Assembly (NCBI RefSeq): GCF_000744095.1
Contig: NZ_JQLI01000008.1
Coordinates: 806,001 to 870,000, forward strand
From: Cupriavidus necator A5-1
GTDB lineage: Bacteria; Pseudomonadota; Gammaproteobacteria; Burkholderiales; Burkholderiaceae
Reading direction: 5' to 3'
DNA length: 64,000 bases
Within the stretch, counting starts at the first letter, position 1. Each line of letters opens with the position of its first letter. The notes below the pieces were generated by a model that saw nothing but the letters and a program-made list of their open reading frames with translations, was not told where the DNA came from and made no database searches. The position numbers and the translations under genes are program-made. Shown here piece after piece: positions 1 through 7,775 of this stretch.

Positions 1-135
1 TATGTGCGGGGCTACGAGATCGAGCGCGCACACGCGCTGACCGGCCGCGACTGGGCGCAGCGCTCTGACCACGTGCCGCTGGTGGCGGAGCTTGGGCATC
101 CGCAGGGCGAGGAAGAGGAAACCCGAGCCGCCTGA
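1..135 (+). CDS. C-terminal end of an endonuclease/exonuclease/phosphatase family protein (partial)
   Basis: The frame opens at base 1 and stops at 133-135, so only the last 44 residues are visible. They contain RDWAQRSDHVPLVAEL, the SDH(x)P closing motif of the EEP superfamily (exonuclease III, sphingomyelinase-like and YbhP-like phosphodiesterases), in which the histidine takes part in catalysis. A cardiolipin synthase of the ClsB/YbhO type lies just downstream at 941-2299. In Escherichia coli the EEP gene ybhP sits directly before ybhO, so a YbhP-like role is the best inference. The acidic tail after the motif carries no recognisable feature. The family is clear from the motif; the substrate cannot be stated. 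Confidence 0.7.
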   Translation, partial: YVRGYEIERAHALTGRDWAQRSDHVPLVAELGHPQGEEEETRAA

Positions 136-149
136 GCACACCAGGCGAA

Positions 150-292
150 GCCAACGGTTTTGGGTGCTCCAAAGCCGCCCGAACTAGCCTAAGCAAGGTG
201 TTCTCCCTCTCCCCCTCACCCCCTCAGGGGGAGAGGGACCGGGGTGGGGGGTGGTTTAGCTCGGAGCCACATCAAGCGGGGCCAACGGTTTT
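150..292 (+). repeat. Dispersed intergenic element, copy 1 (about 143 bp)
   Basis: This copy begins 15 bases after the stop of the preceding gene. It contains a left flank (AAGCCGCCCGAACTAGCC...AAGG), a REP-like GC-rich palindrome (CCCTCTCCCC...GGGGGAGAGGG, here with a short internal duplication) and a right flank (CCACATCAAGCGGGGCC). It is related to copies at 10871-11006, 36294-36435 (inverted) and 59135-59226 (right end missing). Here the 12-mer GCCAACGGTTTT occurs at both edges, 150-161 and 281-292. No open reading frame is involved. Confidence 0.75.
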
Positions 293-304
293 AACCCACG
301 GGCG

Positions 305-826
305 TCAGCCTTTGACACTCCGTCCCTCATAGTCGCGGATAAAGGCGAACACCGCCTGCACGTCGTTCAGGTCCAGCACCGGTAGCGAGGTCATTGCCGA
401 CACGGCTGCCGGCTCGTCGCTGGCCACGGCCACCACGCCCGGCACTTCGTCCCACAGCGGTGCACGCCCCAGTGCCGGGCGATAGACCTCCAGCTTCGGG
501 AAGTCACTGCGCTTGTAGCCCTCCACCAGCACCAGGTCGGTGTCGCGTGGCAGCACCGCCAGCGCATCGTCCAATTCGGGCGAGGGCACGGCTTCCGGGT
601 AGTGGCGCATCATCGTCAGGTGGCGCGCGCCGACCAGCACGACATTGGCGCAGCCGGCCTCGCGCATGCGCCAGGAGTCTTTGCCGGGCGTGTCGGGATC
701 GAAGCCATGGTGGGTGTGCTTGACGCCGGCCACGCGCAGGCCGGCGGCGACGAAGCGGGGGATGAGCTGATCGAGCAGGGTGGTCTTGCCGCTGCCGGAC
801 GAGCCGGTAATGCCGAACACTTTCAC
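305..826 (-). CDS. mobB: Molybdopterin-guanine dinucleotide biosynthesis protein B (MobB)
   Basis: The 173-residue product is a small P-loop GTP-binding protein that assists MobA in attaching GMP to molybdopterin for bis-MGD cofactors. The Walker A motif GSSGSGKT lies at residues 8-15 and is followed by the family pattern GVKHTHHGFDPDTPGKDSWR, and further on LVLVEGYKRSDFPKLEVYR, both characteristic of MobB. Length matches the family (about 165-175). It is encoded opposite to its neighbours and its start lies about 115 bases from the start of the cardiolipin synthase gene, so the two are divergently transcribed. MobA is not in this window. Identification is secure; regulation is not visible. 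Confidence 0.93.
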   Translation of the reverse strand: MKVFGITGSSGSGKTTLLDQLIPRFVAAGLRVAGVKHTHHGFDPDTPGKDSWRMREAGCANVVLVGARHLTMMRHYPEAVPSPELDDALAVLPRDTDLVLVEGYKRSDFPKLEVYRPALGRAPLWDEVPGVVAVASDEPAAVSAMTSLPVLDLNDVQAVFAFIRDYEGRSVKG

Positions 827-940
827 AATCGGTTCCGTGGGGGGCGTCTATGGAATGCATCGCCATCGACGATAGCAGAGATGCGCGCGGCCATGTGCAC
901 GCGGCGCCTTCTGTCCGGGAATCTGTCCGATAATCACGCC

Positions 941-2299
941 ATGTCACGGATATCCCCCTCCGCTCCCTCCGCGCGTCCAGGGGCTCCGGCGGACCGTGCG
1001 GCCGGCCAGCCCGCGCACGAGTCGGCCGAGGCCGCCACGCACGACCCGGCAGCCAATGGTCACCCCGGCGACCGCAAGCGCCACCGTATGCTTCGCTGGA
1101 ACTGGCGCCGCGGCAGGCCCACCTCCGGCAACGCGGTGCGGCTGCTGCACGGCGGCCAGGACTTCTTCCCCGCGCTGATTGCCGCGATCGACCAGGCCGT
1201 GTTCCAGGTGACGCTGGAAACCTACATCTATGCCAATGACGACGTCGGGCGCGCGCTCAGCGACGCGCTGATCCGCGCCGCCGCGCGTGGCGTGACGGTG
1301 CGCGTGACGGTGGACGGCTTCGGCGCCGGCGACATGCCCGGCGCGATGGCCGAGCGGCTGCGGGCCGGCGGCGTGCAGCTGCGCGTCTACCGGGCGCTGC
1401 GCGGCTTCCGCCTGGCGCGGCGCCACCTGCGCCGTTTGCACCGCAAGCTCGCCGTGATCGACGGGCGCGAGGCCTTTGTCGGCGGCATCAATATCATCGA
1501 CGACTATAACCACGGCCCGTTCGAGGGCGCCAACCTGGGGCCGCGCTATGACTTCGCGGTGCAGGTCCGCGGGCCGCTGGTGGATCAGGTCGCGCTGACC
1601 GCCGAACGCCTCTGGTGGCGGCTGTCGCTGCGCGACGCGCATGGCAGCGACCGCGCCGCCGCGGTGGCCGATTACCCGCTCGTCACCGACCTGCCGCCGC
1701 GCCCGGAGCCGCAAGGCGGCGCGCGCGCCGCGCTGCTATTGCGCGACAACCTGCGCAACCGCCGCACCATCGAGCGCGAATACCTGCGCGCGCTCGGCGC
1801 CGCACGCTACGACGTGATCCTCGCCAACGCCTACTTCCTGCCCGGCAACAAGATGCGCCGCGCGCTGCTGGCCTGCCGCCGGCGCGGCGTGCGTGTGCGG
1901 CTGCTGCTGCAGGGCATGGTCGAATACCGGCTGCAGCACTACGCCACGCACGCGCTGTACGCGTCGCTGCTCGAGGCCGGCGTCGAGATCTACGAGTACG
2001 CCGAGAGCTTCCTGCACGCCAAGGTCGGCGTGGTCGACGAAGCCTGGGCCACGGTGGGATCGAGCAATATGGACCCGTTCAGCCTGCTGCTCGCGCGCGA
2101 AGCCAACGTCGCCGTTTATGATGCGGCCTTCACCGCCGAGCTGCGCACGGCACTGGAGCGTGCCATTGCGCACCGCAGCGTGCGCGTGATGCCCGAGGTG
2201 CATGCGCGCCGCTCGCCGCTGCACCGGTTCGGCAACTGGTCGGCCTACATGTTGTTGCGCCTGGGTGTCATCATTGCGGGCGTGACCGGCCGCTACTGA
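941..2299 (+). CDS. clsB: Cardiolipin synthase B-type phospholipase D family protein
   Basis: The protein has two phospholipase D (HKD) motifs: HRKLAVID starting near residue 167 and HAKVGVVD near residue 359. Each is followed by the family's G-G/S-x-N box (GGINIID and GSSNMD). This two-HKD layout, without N-terminal membrane spans, matches ClsB/YbhO, which makes cardiolipin at the inner membrane, in E. coli from phosphatidylglycerol. I chose ATG 941 (452 residues). The frame stays open further upstream, and in-frame ATGs at 881, 893 and 1088 are alternatives. Residues 1-50 are Ala/Pro-rich and low in complexity, so the true start could be as late as 1088. The adjoining EEP gene supports a ybhP-ybhO-like pair. 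Confidence 0.88.
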   Translation: MSRISPSAPSARPGAPADRAAGQPAHESAEAATHDPAANGHPGDRKRHRMLRWNWRRGRPTSGNAVRLLHGGQDFFPALIAAIDQAVFQVTLETYIYANDDVGRALSDALIRAAARGVTVRVTVDGFGAGDMPGAMAERLRAGGVQLRVYRALRGFRLARRHLRRLHRKLAVIDGREAFVGGINIIDDYNHGPFEGANLGPRYDFAVQVRGPLVDQVALTAERLWWRLSLRDAHGSDRAAAVADYPLVTDLPPRPEPQGGARAALLLRDNLRNRRTIEREYLRALGAARYDVILANAYFLPGNKMRRALLACRRRGVRVRLLLQGMVEYRLQHYATHALYASLLEAGVEIYEYAESFLHAKVGVVDEAWATVGSSNMDPFSLLLAREANVAVYDAAFTAELRTALERAIAHRSVRVMPEVHARRSPLHRFGNWSAYMLLRLGVIIAGVTGRY

Positions 2300-2603
2300 A
2301 CGACGCCGCAGTGTGCGTTTGCTGCCATGCGACAACGGCTTCGCTGCGACGCAGCTGAAACCGGGTGCTGCGCAAGCGGTGACGGAGATGCTGCATTGCA
2401 GTCCGTTTAGAAACACCGGTCTAATTAAAAGCTTGATGGTCGACTGCTGCGCCAGAATAATCTGAACGACCGTTCTTTTTTGGCTTAGACTGCGTGCATT
2501 CGCGGTATGCACCGGCAAATCCGCCGGTTCGGCCGCAAGCAGAAATGCAACGTCAGGGTCATACGCGGTGCCGCAGCAGGGCACTGCAGAACGGAGAAAA
2601 AAC
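2300..2603. other. Intergenic region upstream of the TetR gene, with promoter-like elements
   Basis: This 304-base gap has no gene. It holds a perfect inverted repeat at 2464-2475, a -10-like TAGACT at 2486-2491 whose -35 region (CTGAAC, 2462-2467, 18-bp spacer) overlaps that repeat, and a small stem-loop ACCGGC/GCCGGT at 2511-2528 in the predicted 5' leader. A ribosome-binding site GGAG lies at 2593-2596. The stretch 2405-2490 is visibly more AT-rich than the flanking genes. Confidence 0.5.
2464..2475. promoter_or_regulatory. Candidate operator of the TetR-family regulator
   Basis: GAACGACCGTTC is a perfect inverted repeat (GAACG, 2-base centre, CGTTC) that overlaps the likely -35 region of the downstream TetR gene. 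TetR-family repressors commonly bind short palindromes at their own promoter, so autoregulation is a reasonable inference. The T-run right after it (2475-2481) leaves a weak terminator as the alternative reading, but the stem could form only four pairs. Confidence 0.4.
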
Positions 2604-3245
2604 ATGCGACACCAGTCAGCCCGTCTCGAATCCGCCGCCGCTTCCCCCGCGCCCATGCGCAAGGGTGAGATGACACGCGTGGCGATTTTGGATGCCGCAC
2701 TGGAACTGTCGTCCCGCGACGGGCTCGAGGGTCTGACCATCGGCCTGCTCGCGGAACGCATGCAGATGAGCAAGAGCGGTGTCTTCGCGCACTTCGGTTC
2801 GCGCGAAGACCTGCAGGTAGAGGTGGTGCGGGAGTATCACCGCCGGTTCGAGCAGGAGGTCTTCTACCCCTCCCTGCAGGAACCGCGCGGACTGCCCCGG
2901 CTGTGGTCGATGGTGCGGCGCTGGATGGAAAAGCGCATCCAGGAAGTGACGACGGGATGCATTTACATCAGCGGCGCCGTGGAGTACGACGACCGCGCCG
3001 GCAGCTTGGTGCGTGACGAACTGGTCAAGAGCGTCACCATCTGGCGGGCGGCGATCACACGCGCCATCAACCAGGCCAAGGAAGAGGGGCACCTGCGCGC
3101 GGACTGCGATCCGCGCCTGATGCTGTTCGAGATGTACAGCCTTGAACTAGGCTTGCATCATGACGCCCGTTTCCTGCGCCTGCCTGACAGTGCCGAGCTT
3201 GCCATGGTCGCGCTCAACAAACTGATTCAGTCTTACCGTACCTGA
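2604..3245 (+). CDS. TetR/AcrR family transcriptional regulator of the beta-oxidation operon
   Basis: The 213-residue protein has a TetR-type helix-turn-helix at residues 45-64 (TIGLLAERMQMSKSGVFAHF) preceded by the typical first helix ILDAALELSSRDG. The C-terminal ligand domain is not assignable to a named subgroup by eye. ATG 2604 was chosen because GGAG at 2593-2596 is well spaced; an upstream in-frame ATG at 2568 lacks this. The gene lies 75 bases before an acyl-CoA dehydrogenase and reads in the same direction as the whole fatty-acid cluster to 10853. Control of that cluster in response to an acyl-CoA or fatty acid is the natural inference, as for FadR/PsrA-type TetR proteins. The ligand is unknown. 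Confidence 0.9.
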   Translation: MRHQSARLESAAASPAPMRKGEMTRVAILDAALELSSRDGLEGLTIGLLAERMQMSKSGVFAHFGSREDLQVEVVREYHRRFEQEVFYPSLQEPRGLPRLWSMVRRWMEKRIQEVTTGCIYISGAVEYDDRAGSLVRDELVKSVTIWRAAITRAINQAKEEGHLRADCDPRLMLFEMYSLELGLHHDARFLRLPDSAELAMVALNKLIQSYRT

Positions 3246-3320
3246 GGCCGTCGGGTCGGGCCGAATCGCGCAAGCGAGGCGGGCGGCGTGGCGGCATCGT
3301 ATAACTCCAAGGAGTCTCTG

Positions 3321-5108
3321 ATGGGCCAGTACACCGCACCGTTGCGCGACATGCAGTTCGTGCTCCATGAACTGCTCGGCGCCGAAGCCGAACTCAAGGC
3401 GATGCCGCCGCACGCGGACATCGACGCGGACACCATCAACCAGGTCATCGAGGAAGCCGGCAAGTTCTGCTCGGACGTGGTGTTCCCGCTCAACCAGGTG
3501 GGCGACCGCGAGGGCTGCACCTACGCCGGCGACGGCGTGGTCAAGGCCCCCACCGGCTTCAGGGAAGCCTACCAGCAATACGTCGAGGCCGGCTGGCCGG
3601 CGCTGGCGTGCGATCCGGCGTTCGGCGGCCAGGGCCTGCCGATCGTGGTCAACAACGTGGTCTACGAGATGCTCAACTCGGCCAACCAGGCGTGGACCAT
3701 GTACCCGGGCCTGTCGCACGGCGCCTATGAGGCGCTGCATGCGCACGGCACGCCGGAACTGCAGCAGGCCTACCTGCCCAAGCTGGTCTCCGGAGTCTGG
3801 ACCGGCACCATGTGCCTGACCGAGCCGCACTGCGGCACCGATCTGGGCATCCTGCGTACCAAGGCCGAACCCCAAGACGACGGTTCCTACCTGCTGACCG
3901 GCACCAAGATCTTCATCTCCGCAGGCGAGCACGACCTGGCCGAGAACATCATTCACCTGGTGCTGGCCCGCCTGCCGGACGCGCCGGGCGGCACCAAGGG
4001 CATCTCGCTGTTCGTCGTGCCCAAGTTCATCCCCGATGCCAGCGGCAACCCGGGCGAGCGCAACGGCATCAAGTGCGGCTCGATCGAGCACAAGATGGGC
4101 ATCCACGGCAATGCCACCTGCGTGATGAACCTGGACGGCGCGCGCGGCTGGCTGGTGGGCGAGCCCAACAAGGGCCTGAACGCCATGTTCGTGATGATGA
4201 ACGCCGCCCGCCTGGGCGTGGGCGCGCAGGGCCTGGGCCTGACCGAAGTGGCGTACCAGAACTCGGTTGCCTACGCCAAGGACCGCCTGCAGATGCGCTC
4301 GCTGACCGGCCCGAAGGCGCCGGAGAAGGCCGCCGACCCGATCATCGTGCACCCCGACGTGCGCCGCATGCTGCTGACGCAGCGGGCTTTCGCCGAAGGC
4401 GGCCGCGCCTTCAGCTACTGGACCGCGCTGCAGATCGACCGCGAGCTGTCGCACCCGGACGAAGCCGTGCGCAAGCAGGCCGGCGACCTGGTCGCGCTGC
4501 TGACGCCGGTGATCAAGGCCTTCCTGACCGACAACGCCTTCGCCTCGACCAACGAGGGCATGCAGGTGTTCGGCGGCCACGGCTACATCTCCGAATGGGG
4601 CATGGAGCAGTACGTGCGCGACGCCCGCATCAACATGATTTACGAAGGCACCAACACGATCCAGTCGCTGGACCTGCTGGGCCGCAAGATCCTGGGCGAC
4701 ATGGGCGCCAGGATGAAGGCCTTCGGCAAGATCGTGCAGGAGTTCGTCGAGGCCGAAGGCACCAACGAAGCCATGCAGGAGTTCGTCAACCCGCTGGCCG
4801 ACATCGGCGACAAGGTGCAGAAGCTCACCATGGAAATCGGCATGAAGGCGATGGGCAATGCCGACGAAGTGGGCGCTGCCGCGGTGCCGTACCTGCGCGT
4901 GGTGGGCCACCTGGTGTTCTCGTACTTCTGGGCCCGCATGGCCAAGATCGCGCTGGAGAAGGAAGGCAGCGGCGACAAGTTCTACACCGCCAAGCTGGCC
5001 ACGGCACGCTTTTACTTTGCCAAGCTGCTGCCGGAAACGGCTGCGGAGATCCGCAAGGCGCGCGCTGGCGCGGCCTCGCTGATGGCGCTGGACGCGGATC
5101 TGTTCTGA
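3321..5108 (+). CDS. Acyl-CoA dehydrogenase, about 600-residue type
   Basis: The product (595 residues) is an FAD-dependent acyl-CoA dehydrogenase, catalysing the first, alpha,beta-desaturating step of beta-oxidation. Visible landmarks are the FAD/substrate segment MCLTEPHCGTDLG, the loop FGGHGYISEWGMEQYVRD, and MIYEGTNTIQSLDLLGRK, in which the catalytic glutamate is near residue 442. The extra N-terminal and C-terminal regions (NPLADIGDKVQKLT... to the end) match the longer class that includes DmdC-like enzymes, so the natural acyl chain length cannot be read. AAGGAG at 3309-3314 supports ATG 3321 over an in-frame ATG at 3288. It is the first enzyme gene of the operon. Confidence 0.93.
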   Translation: MGQYTAPLRDMQFVLHELLGAEAELKAMPPHADIDADTINQVIEEAGKFCSDVVFPLNQVGDREGCTYAGDGVVKAPTGFREAYQQYVEAGWPALACDPAFGGQGLPIVVNNVVYEMLNSANQAWTMYPGLSHGAYEALHAHGTPELQQAYLPKLVSGVWTGTMCLTEPHCGTDLGILRTKAEPQDDGSYLLTGTKIFISAGEHDLAENIIHLVLARLPDAPGGTKGISLFVVPKFIPDASGNPGERNGIKCGSIEHKMGIHGNATCVMNLDGARGWLVGEPNKGLNAMFVMMNAARLGVGAQGLGLTEVAYQNSVAYAKDRLQMRSLTGPKAPEKAADPIIVHPDVRRMLLTQRAFAEGGRAFSYWTALQIDRELSHPDEAVRKQAGDLVALLTPVIKAFLTDNAFASTNEGMQVFGGHGYISEWGMEQYVRDARINMIYEGTNTIQSLDLLGRKILGDMGARMKAFGKIVQEFVEAEGTNEAMQEFVNPLADIGDKVQKLTMEIGMKAMGNADEVGAAAVPYLRVVGHLVFSYFWARMAKIALEKEGSGDKFYTAKLATARFYFAKLLPETAAEIRKARAGAASLMALDADLF

Positions 5109-5146
5109 TTTTCCGGGGCAGCGCTTCCTCCCGCTGCTGGTTTGCT

Positions 5147-5259
5147 CCCCTCTCCCGCGAGCGGGAGAGGGGCCGGGGGTGAGGGCAGGCGGTCGATATG
5201 CGATATCGCTTCTGCAAATGCCCACTCTCACCTCCGCCCCTCTCCCATAAGTGGGAGAG
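5147..5259. repeat. Inverted pair of REP-like palindromes (BIME-like)
   Basis: Two GC-rich palindromes lie between two operon genes. The first pairs CCCCTCTCCCGC (5147-5158) with GCGGGAGAGGGG (5161-5172). The second pairs CTCTCCCA (5240-5247) with TGGGAGAG (5252-5259). The first is followed by GGGGGTGAGGGCAG and the second is preceded by an inverted form of it (CACTCTCACCTCC), so the two units are head-to-head. Similar cores occur at 11049-11072 and 36194-36222 and inside the longer elements. Such structures usually stabilise or process mRNA or weaken read-through. Confidence 0.75.
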
Positions 5260-5328
5260 CGGAGCACACCGTCAGCAATGGAAGGGCCCCACACTTTCAC
5301 CTCAACGCTCACTAATCCAGGAGCGAGC

Positions 5329-7752
5329 ATGTCCAATTTCATCGTCAAGAAAGTCGCCGTGCTGGGTGCCGGCGTCATGGGGGCGCAGATCGCCGCTCAC
5401 CTGATCAACGCGCGCGTGCCCGTGGTGCTGTTCGACCTTCCCGCAAAAGAAGGCCCGAAGAACGGCATCGCGCTGCGCGCCATCGAGAACCTGAAGAGGC
5501 TCTCGCCCGCGCCGCTGGGCATCAAGGACGAGGCCGGCCTGATCGATGCGGCCAACTACGAAGACGATATCGCCCTGCTCAAGGAATGCGACCTGGTGAT
5601 CGAAGCGATCGCCGAGCGCATGGACTGGAAGCACGACCTGTACAAGAAGGTCGCGCCCCACCTGGCGTCGCACGCGATCTTCGCCACCAATACCTCGGGC
5701 CTGTCGATCACCGAACTGTCCGACGGGTTTGATGCCGACCTGAAGTCGCGCTTCTGCGGCGTGCACTTCTTCAACCCGCCGCGCTACATGCACCTGGTCG
5801 AGCTGATCCCGACCGCGACCACGCAGCCGGAGATCCTCGACCAGCTCGAAGCCTTCCTGACCACCACGCTCGGCAAGGGCGTGGTGCGTGCCAAGGACAC
5901 GCCTAACTTCATCGCCAACCGCGTCGGCATCTTCTCGATCCTGGCCGTGTTTGCCGAAGCCGAGAAGTTCGGTATTCCGTTCGACGTGGTCGACGACCTG
6001 ACCGGCTCCAAGCTGGGCCGCGCCAAGTCCGCCACCTTCCGCACCGCGGACGTGGTCGGACTGGACACCATGGCGCACGTGATCAAGACCATGCAGGACA
6101 ACCTGCACGACGACCCGTTCGCGCCGGTGTACAAGACCCCGGCCGTGCTCAAGGGCCTGGTCGATGCGGGCGCGCTGGGCCAGAAGACCGGCGCCGGCTT
6201 CTACAAAAAGGAAGGCAAGGCGATCAAGGTGCTGGACGCCAAGACCGGCCAGTATGTCGAGTCGGGAAAGAAGGCCGACGAGATCGTCGTGCGCATGCTG
6301 AAGAAGGAACCGGCCGAGCGCATCCAGCTGCTGCGTGAATCGACCAACCCGCAGGCGCAGTTCCTGTGGTCGGTATTCCGCGACGTGTTCCACTACATCG
6401 CCGTGTACCTGGAGCAGATCGCCGGCTCCGCCGCCGATATCGACCTGGCGATCCGCTGGGGCTTCGGCTGGAACTCGGGCCCGTTCGAGGATTGGCAAGC
6501 GGCTGGCTGGAAGCAGGTGGCCGAGTGGGTCAAGGAAGACGTGGAAGCGGGCAAGGCGCTGTCGGCCGCGCCGCTGCCCGCATGGGTATTCGAAGGTCCC
6601 GTGGCCGAGAACCAGGGCGTGCATGCCGCCGCCGGCTCGTGGTCGCCGGCGACGCAATCGTTCGTCGCGCGCAGCACGCTGCCGGTGTACCAGCGCCAGG
6701 CGTTCCGCGCTTCGCTGAAGGGCACCGCCGAGGTCGATCCGCGCAAGGCGGGCCGCACCGTCGAAGAGAACGACGCCGTGCGCATCTGGGTCAGCGAAGG
6801 CCAGGATGACGTGCTGGTGGTCTCGTTCAAGAGCAAGATGAACACCATCGGGCCGGATGTGATCGACGGCCTGACGCGCGCCATCGACCTGGCTGAAGCC
6901 GGGTACAAGGGCCTGGTGGTGTGGCAGCCGACCTCGCTGCAGCTCGGCGCGCCGGGCGGCCCGTTCTCCGCCGGTGCCAACCTGGAAGCGGCCATGCCCG
7001 CCTTCATGATGGGCGGCGCCAAGGGCATCGAGCCTTTCGTGAAGAAGTTCCAGGACGGCATGATGCGCGTGAAGTACGCCTCGGTGCCGGTGGTGTCCGC
7101 GGCGTCCGGCATTGCGCTGGGTGGCGGTTGCGAGTTGATGCTGCATTCGACTGCACGCGTGGCGGCGCTGGAAACGTACATCGGCCTGGTCGAAGTGGGC
7201 GTGGGCCTGGTCCCGGCTGGCGGCGGCCTGAAGGAAGCCGCGCTGGCCGCGGCACGCGCAGCACAGGCAGCGGGCAGCACCAACTACCTGCAGTTCCTGA
7301 CCAGCCGCTTCCAGAGCGCCGCCATGGCCAAGGTCTCGGCCTCGGCACTGGAAGCGCGCCAGATGGGCTACCTGCTGCCGTCCGACAAGATCGTGTTCAA
7401 CGTGCACGAACTGCTCTACGTGGCGCAGAACGAAGTGCGCGCGCTGGCCAACGCCGGCTACCGGGCGCCGCTGCCGACGCTGATCCCTGTGGCCGGCCGC
7501 TCGGGCGTCGCCACCATCAAGGCGTCGCTGGTCAATATGCGCGACGGCGGCTTTATCTCCGCGCACGACTTCCTGATCGCCACCCGCATCGCTGAAGCGG
7601 TGTGCGGCGGCGACGTCGAGGCCGGCTCGCTGGTCAGCGAGGAATGGCTGCTGGCGCTGGAGCGCAAGGCCTTCATCGACCTGCTCGGCACCGCCAAGAC
7701 GCAGGAGCGCATCATGGGCATGCTGCAGACCGGCAAGCCGGTGCGTAACTAA
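5329..7752 (+). CDS. 3-hydroxyacyl-CoA dehydrogenase / enoyl-CoA hydratase fusion (FadB-like)
   Basis: The 807-residue bifunctional protein starts with the NAD-binding fold (VAVLGAGVMGAQIAAHL, residues 8-24) and the dehydrogenase core HFFNPPRYMHLVELIP. It continues through a 3HCDH C-terminal domain (GFGWNSGPFEDWQAAG) and ends with a crotonase-fold domain. The crotonase domain keeps both acidic positions: GIALGGGCELM (glutamate near residue 602) and GLVEVGVGLVPAGGG. The order dehydrogenase then hydratase is the reverse of E. coli FadB. It performs the second and third steps of beta-oxidation between the flanking dehydrogenase and thiolase genes. ATG 5329 follows CAGGAG; the frame extends upstream to 5251 without a plausible RBS. 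Confidence 0.93.
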   Translation: MSNFIVKKVAVLGAGVMGAQIAAHLINARVPVVLFDLPAKEGPKNGIALRAIENLKRLSPAPLGIKDEAGLIDAANYEDDIALLKECDLVIEAIAERMDWKHDLYKKVAPHLASHAIFATNTSGLSITELSDGFDADLKSRFCGVHFFNPPRYMHLVELIPTATTQPEILDQLEAFLTTTLGKGVVRAKDTPNFIANRVGIFSILAVFAEAEKFGIPFDVVDDLTGSKLGRAKSATFRTADVVGLDTMAHVIKTMQDNLHDDPFAPVYKTPAVLKGLVDAGALGQKTGAGFYKKEGKAIKVLDAKTGQYVESGKKADEIVVRMLKKEPAERIQLLRESTNPQAQFLWSVFRDVFHYIAVYLEQIAGSAADIDLAIRWGFGWNSGPFEDWQAAGWKQVAEWVKEDVEAGKALSAAPLPAWVFEGPVAENQGVHAAAGSWSPATQSFVARSTLPVYQRQAFRASLKGTAEVDPRKAGRTVEENDAVRIWVSEGQDDVLVVSFKSKMNTIGPDVIDGLTRAIDLAEAGYKGLVVWQPTSLQLGAPGGPFSAGANLEAAMPAFMMGGAKGIEPFVKKFQDGMMRVKYASVPVVSAASGIALGGGCELMLHSTARVAALETYIGLVEVGVGLVPAGGGLKEAALAAARAAQAAGSTNYLQFLTSRFQSAAMAKVSASALEARQMGYLLPSDKIVFNVHELLYVAQNEVRALANAGYRAPLPTLIPVAGRSGVATIKASLVNMRDGGFISAHDFLIATRIAEAVCGGDVEAGSLVSEEWLLALERKAFIDLLGTAKTQERIMGMLQTGKPVRN

Positions 7753-7775
7753 CAGGCAAGCGAGGAACCGACATC

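Noticed and set aside
602..940. N-terminal extension of the cardiolipin synthase into the mobB region.
   Set aside because: The extension is antisense to mobB, lacks family similarity and would overlap the divergent gene; a start at 941 or later is more likely.
3147..5378. Long minus-strand open frame opposite the acyl-CoA dehydrogenase gene.
   Set aside because: Its composition (His, Gln, Arg, Ala) is typical of antisense frames in high-GC coding DNA, and the plus strand has a complete, motif-rich enzyme.
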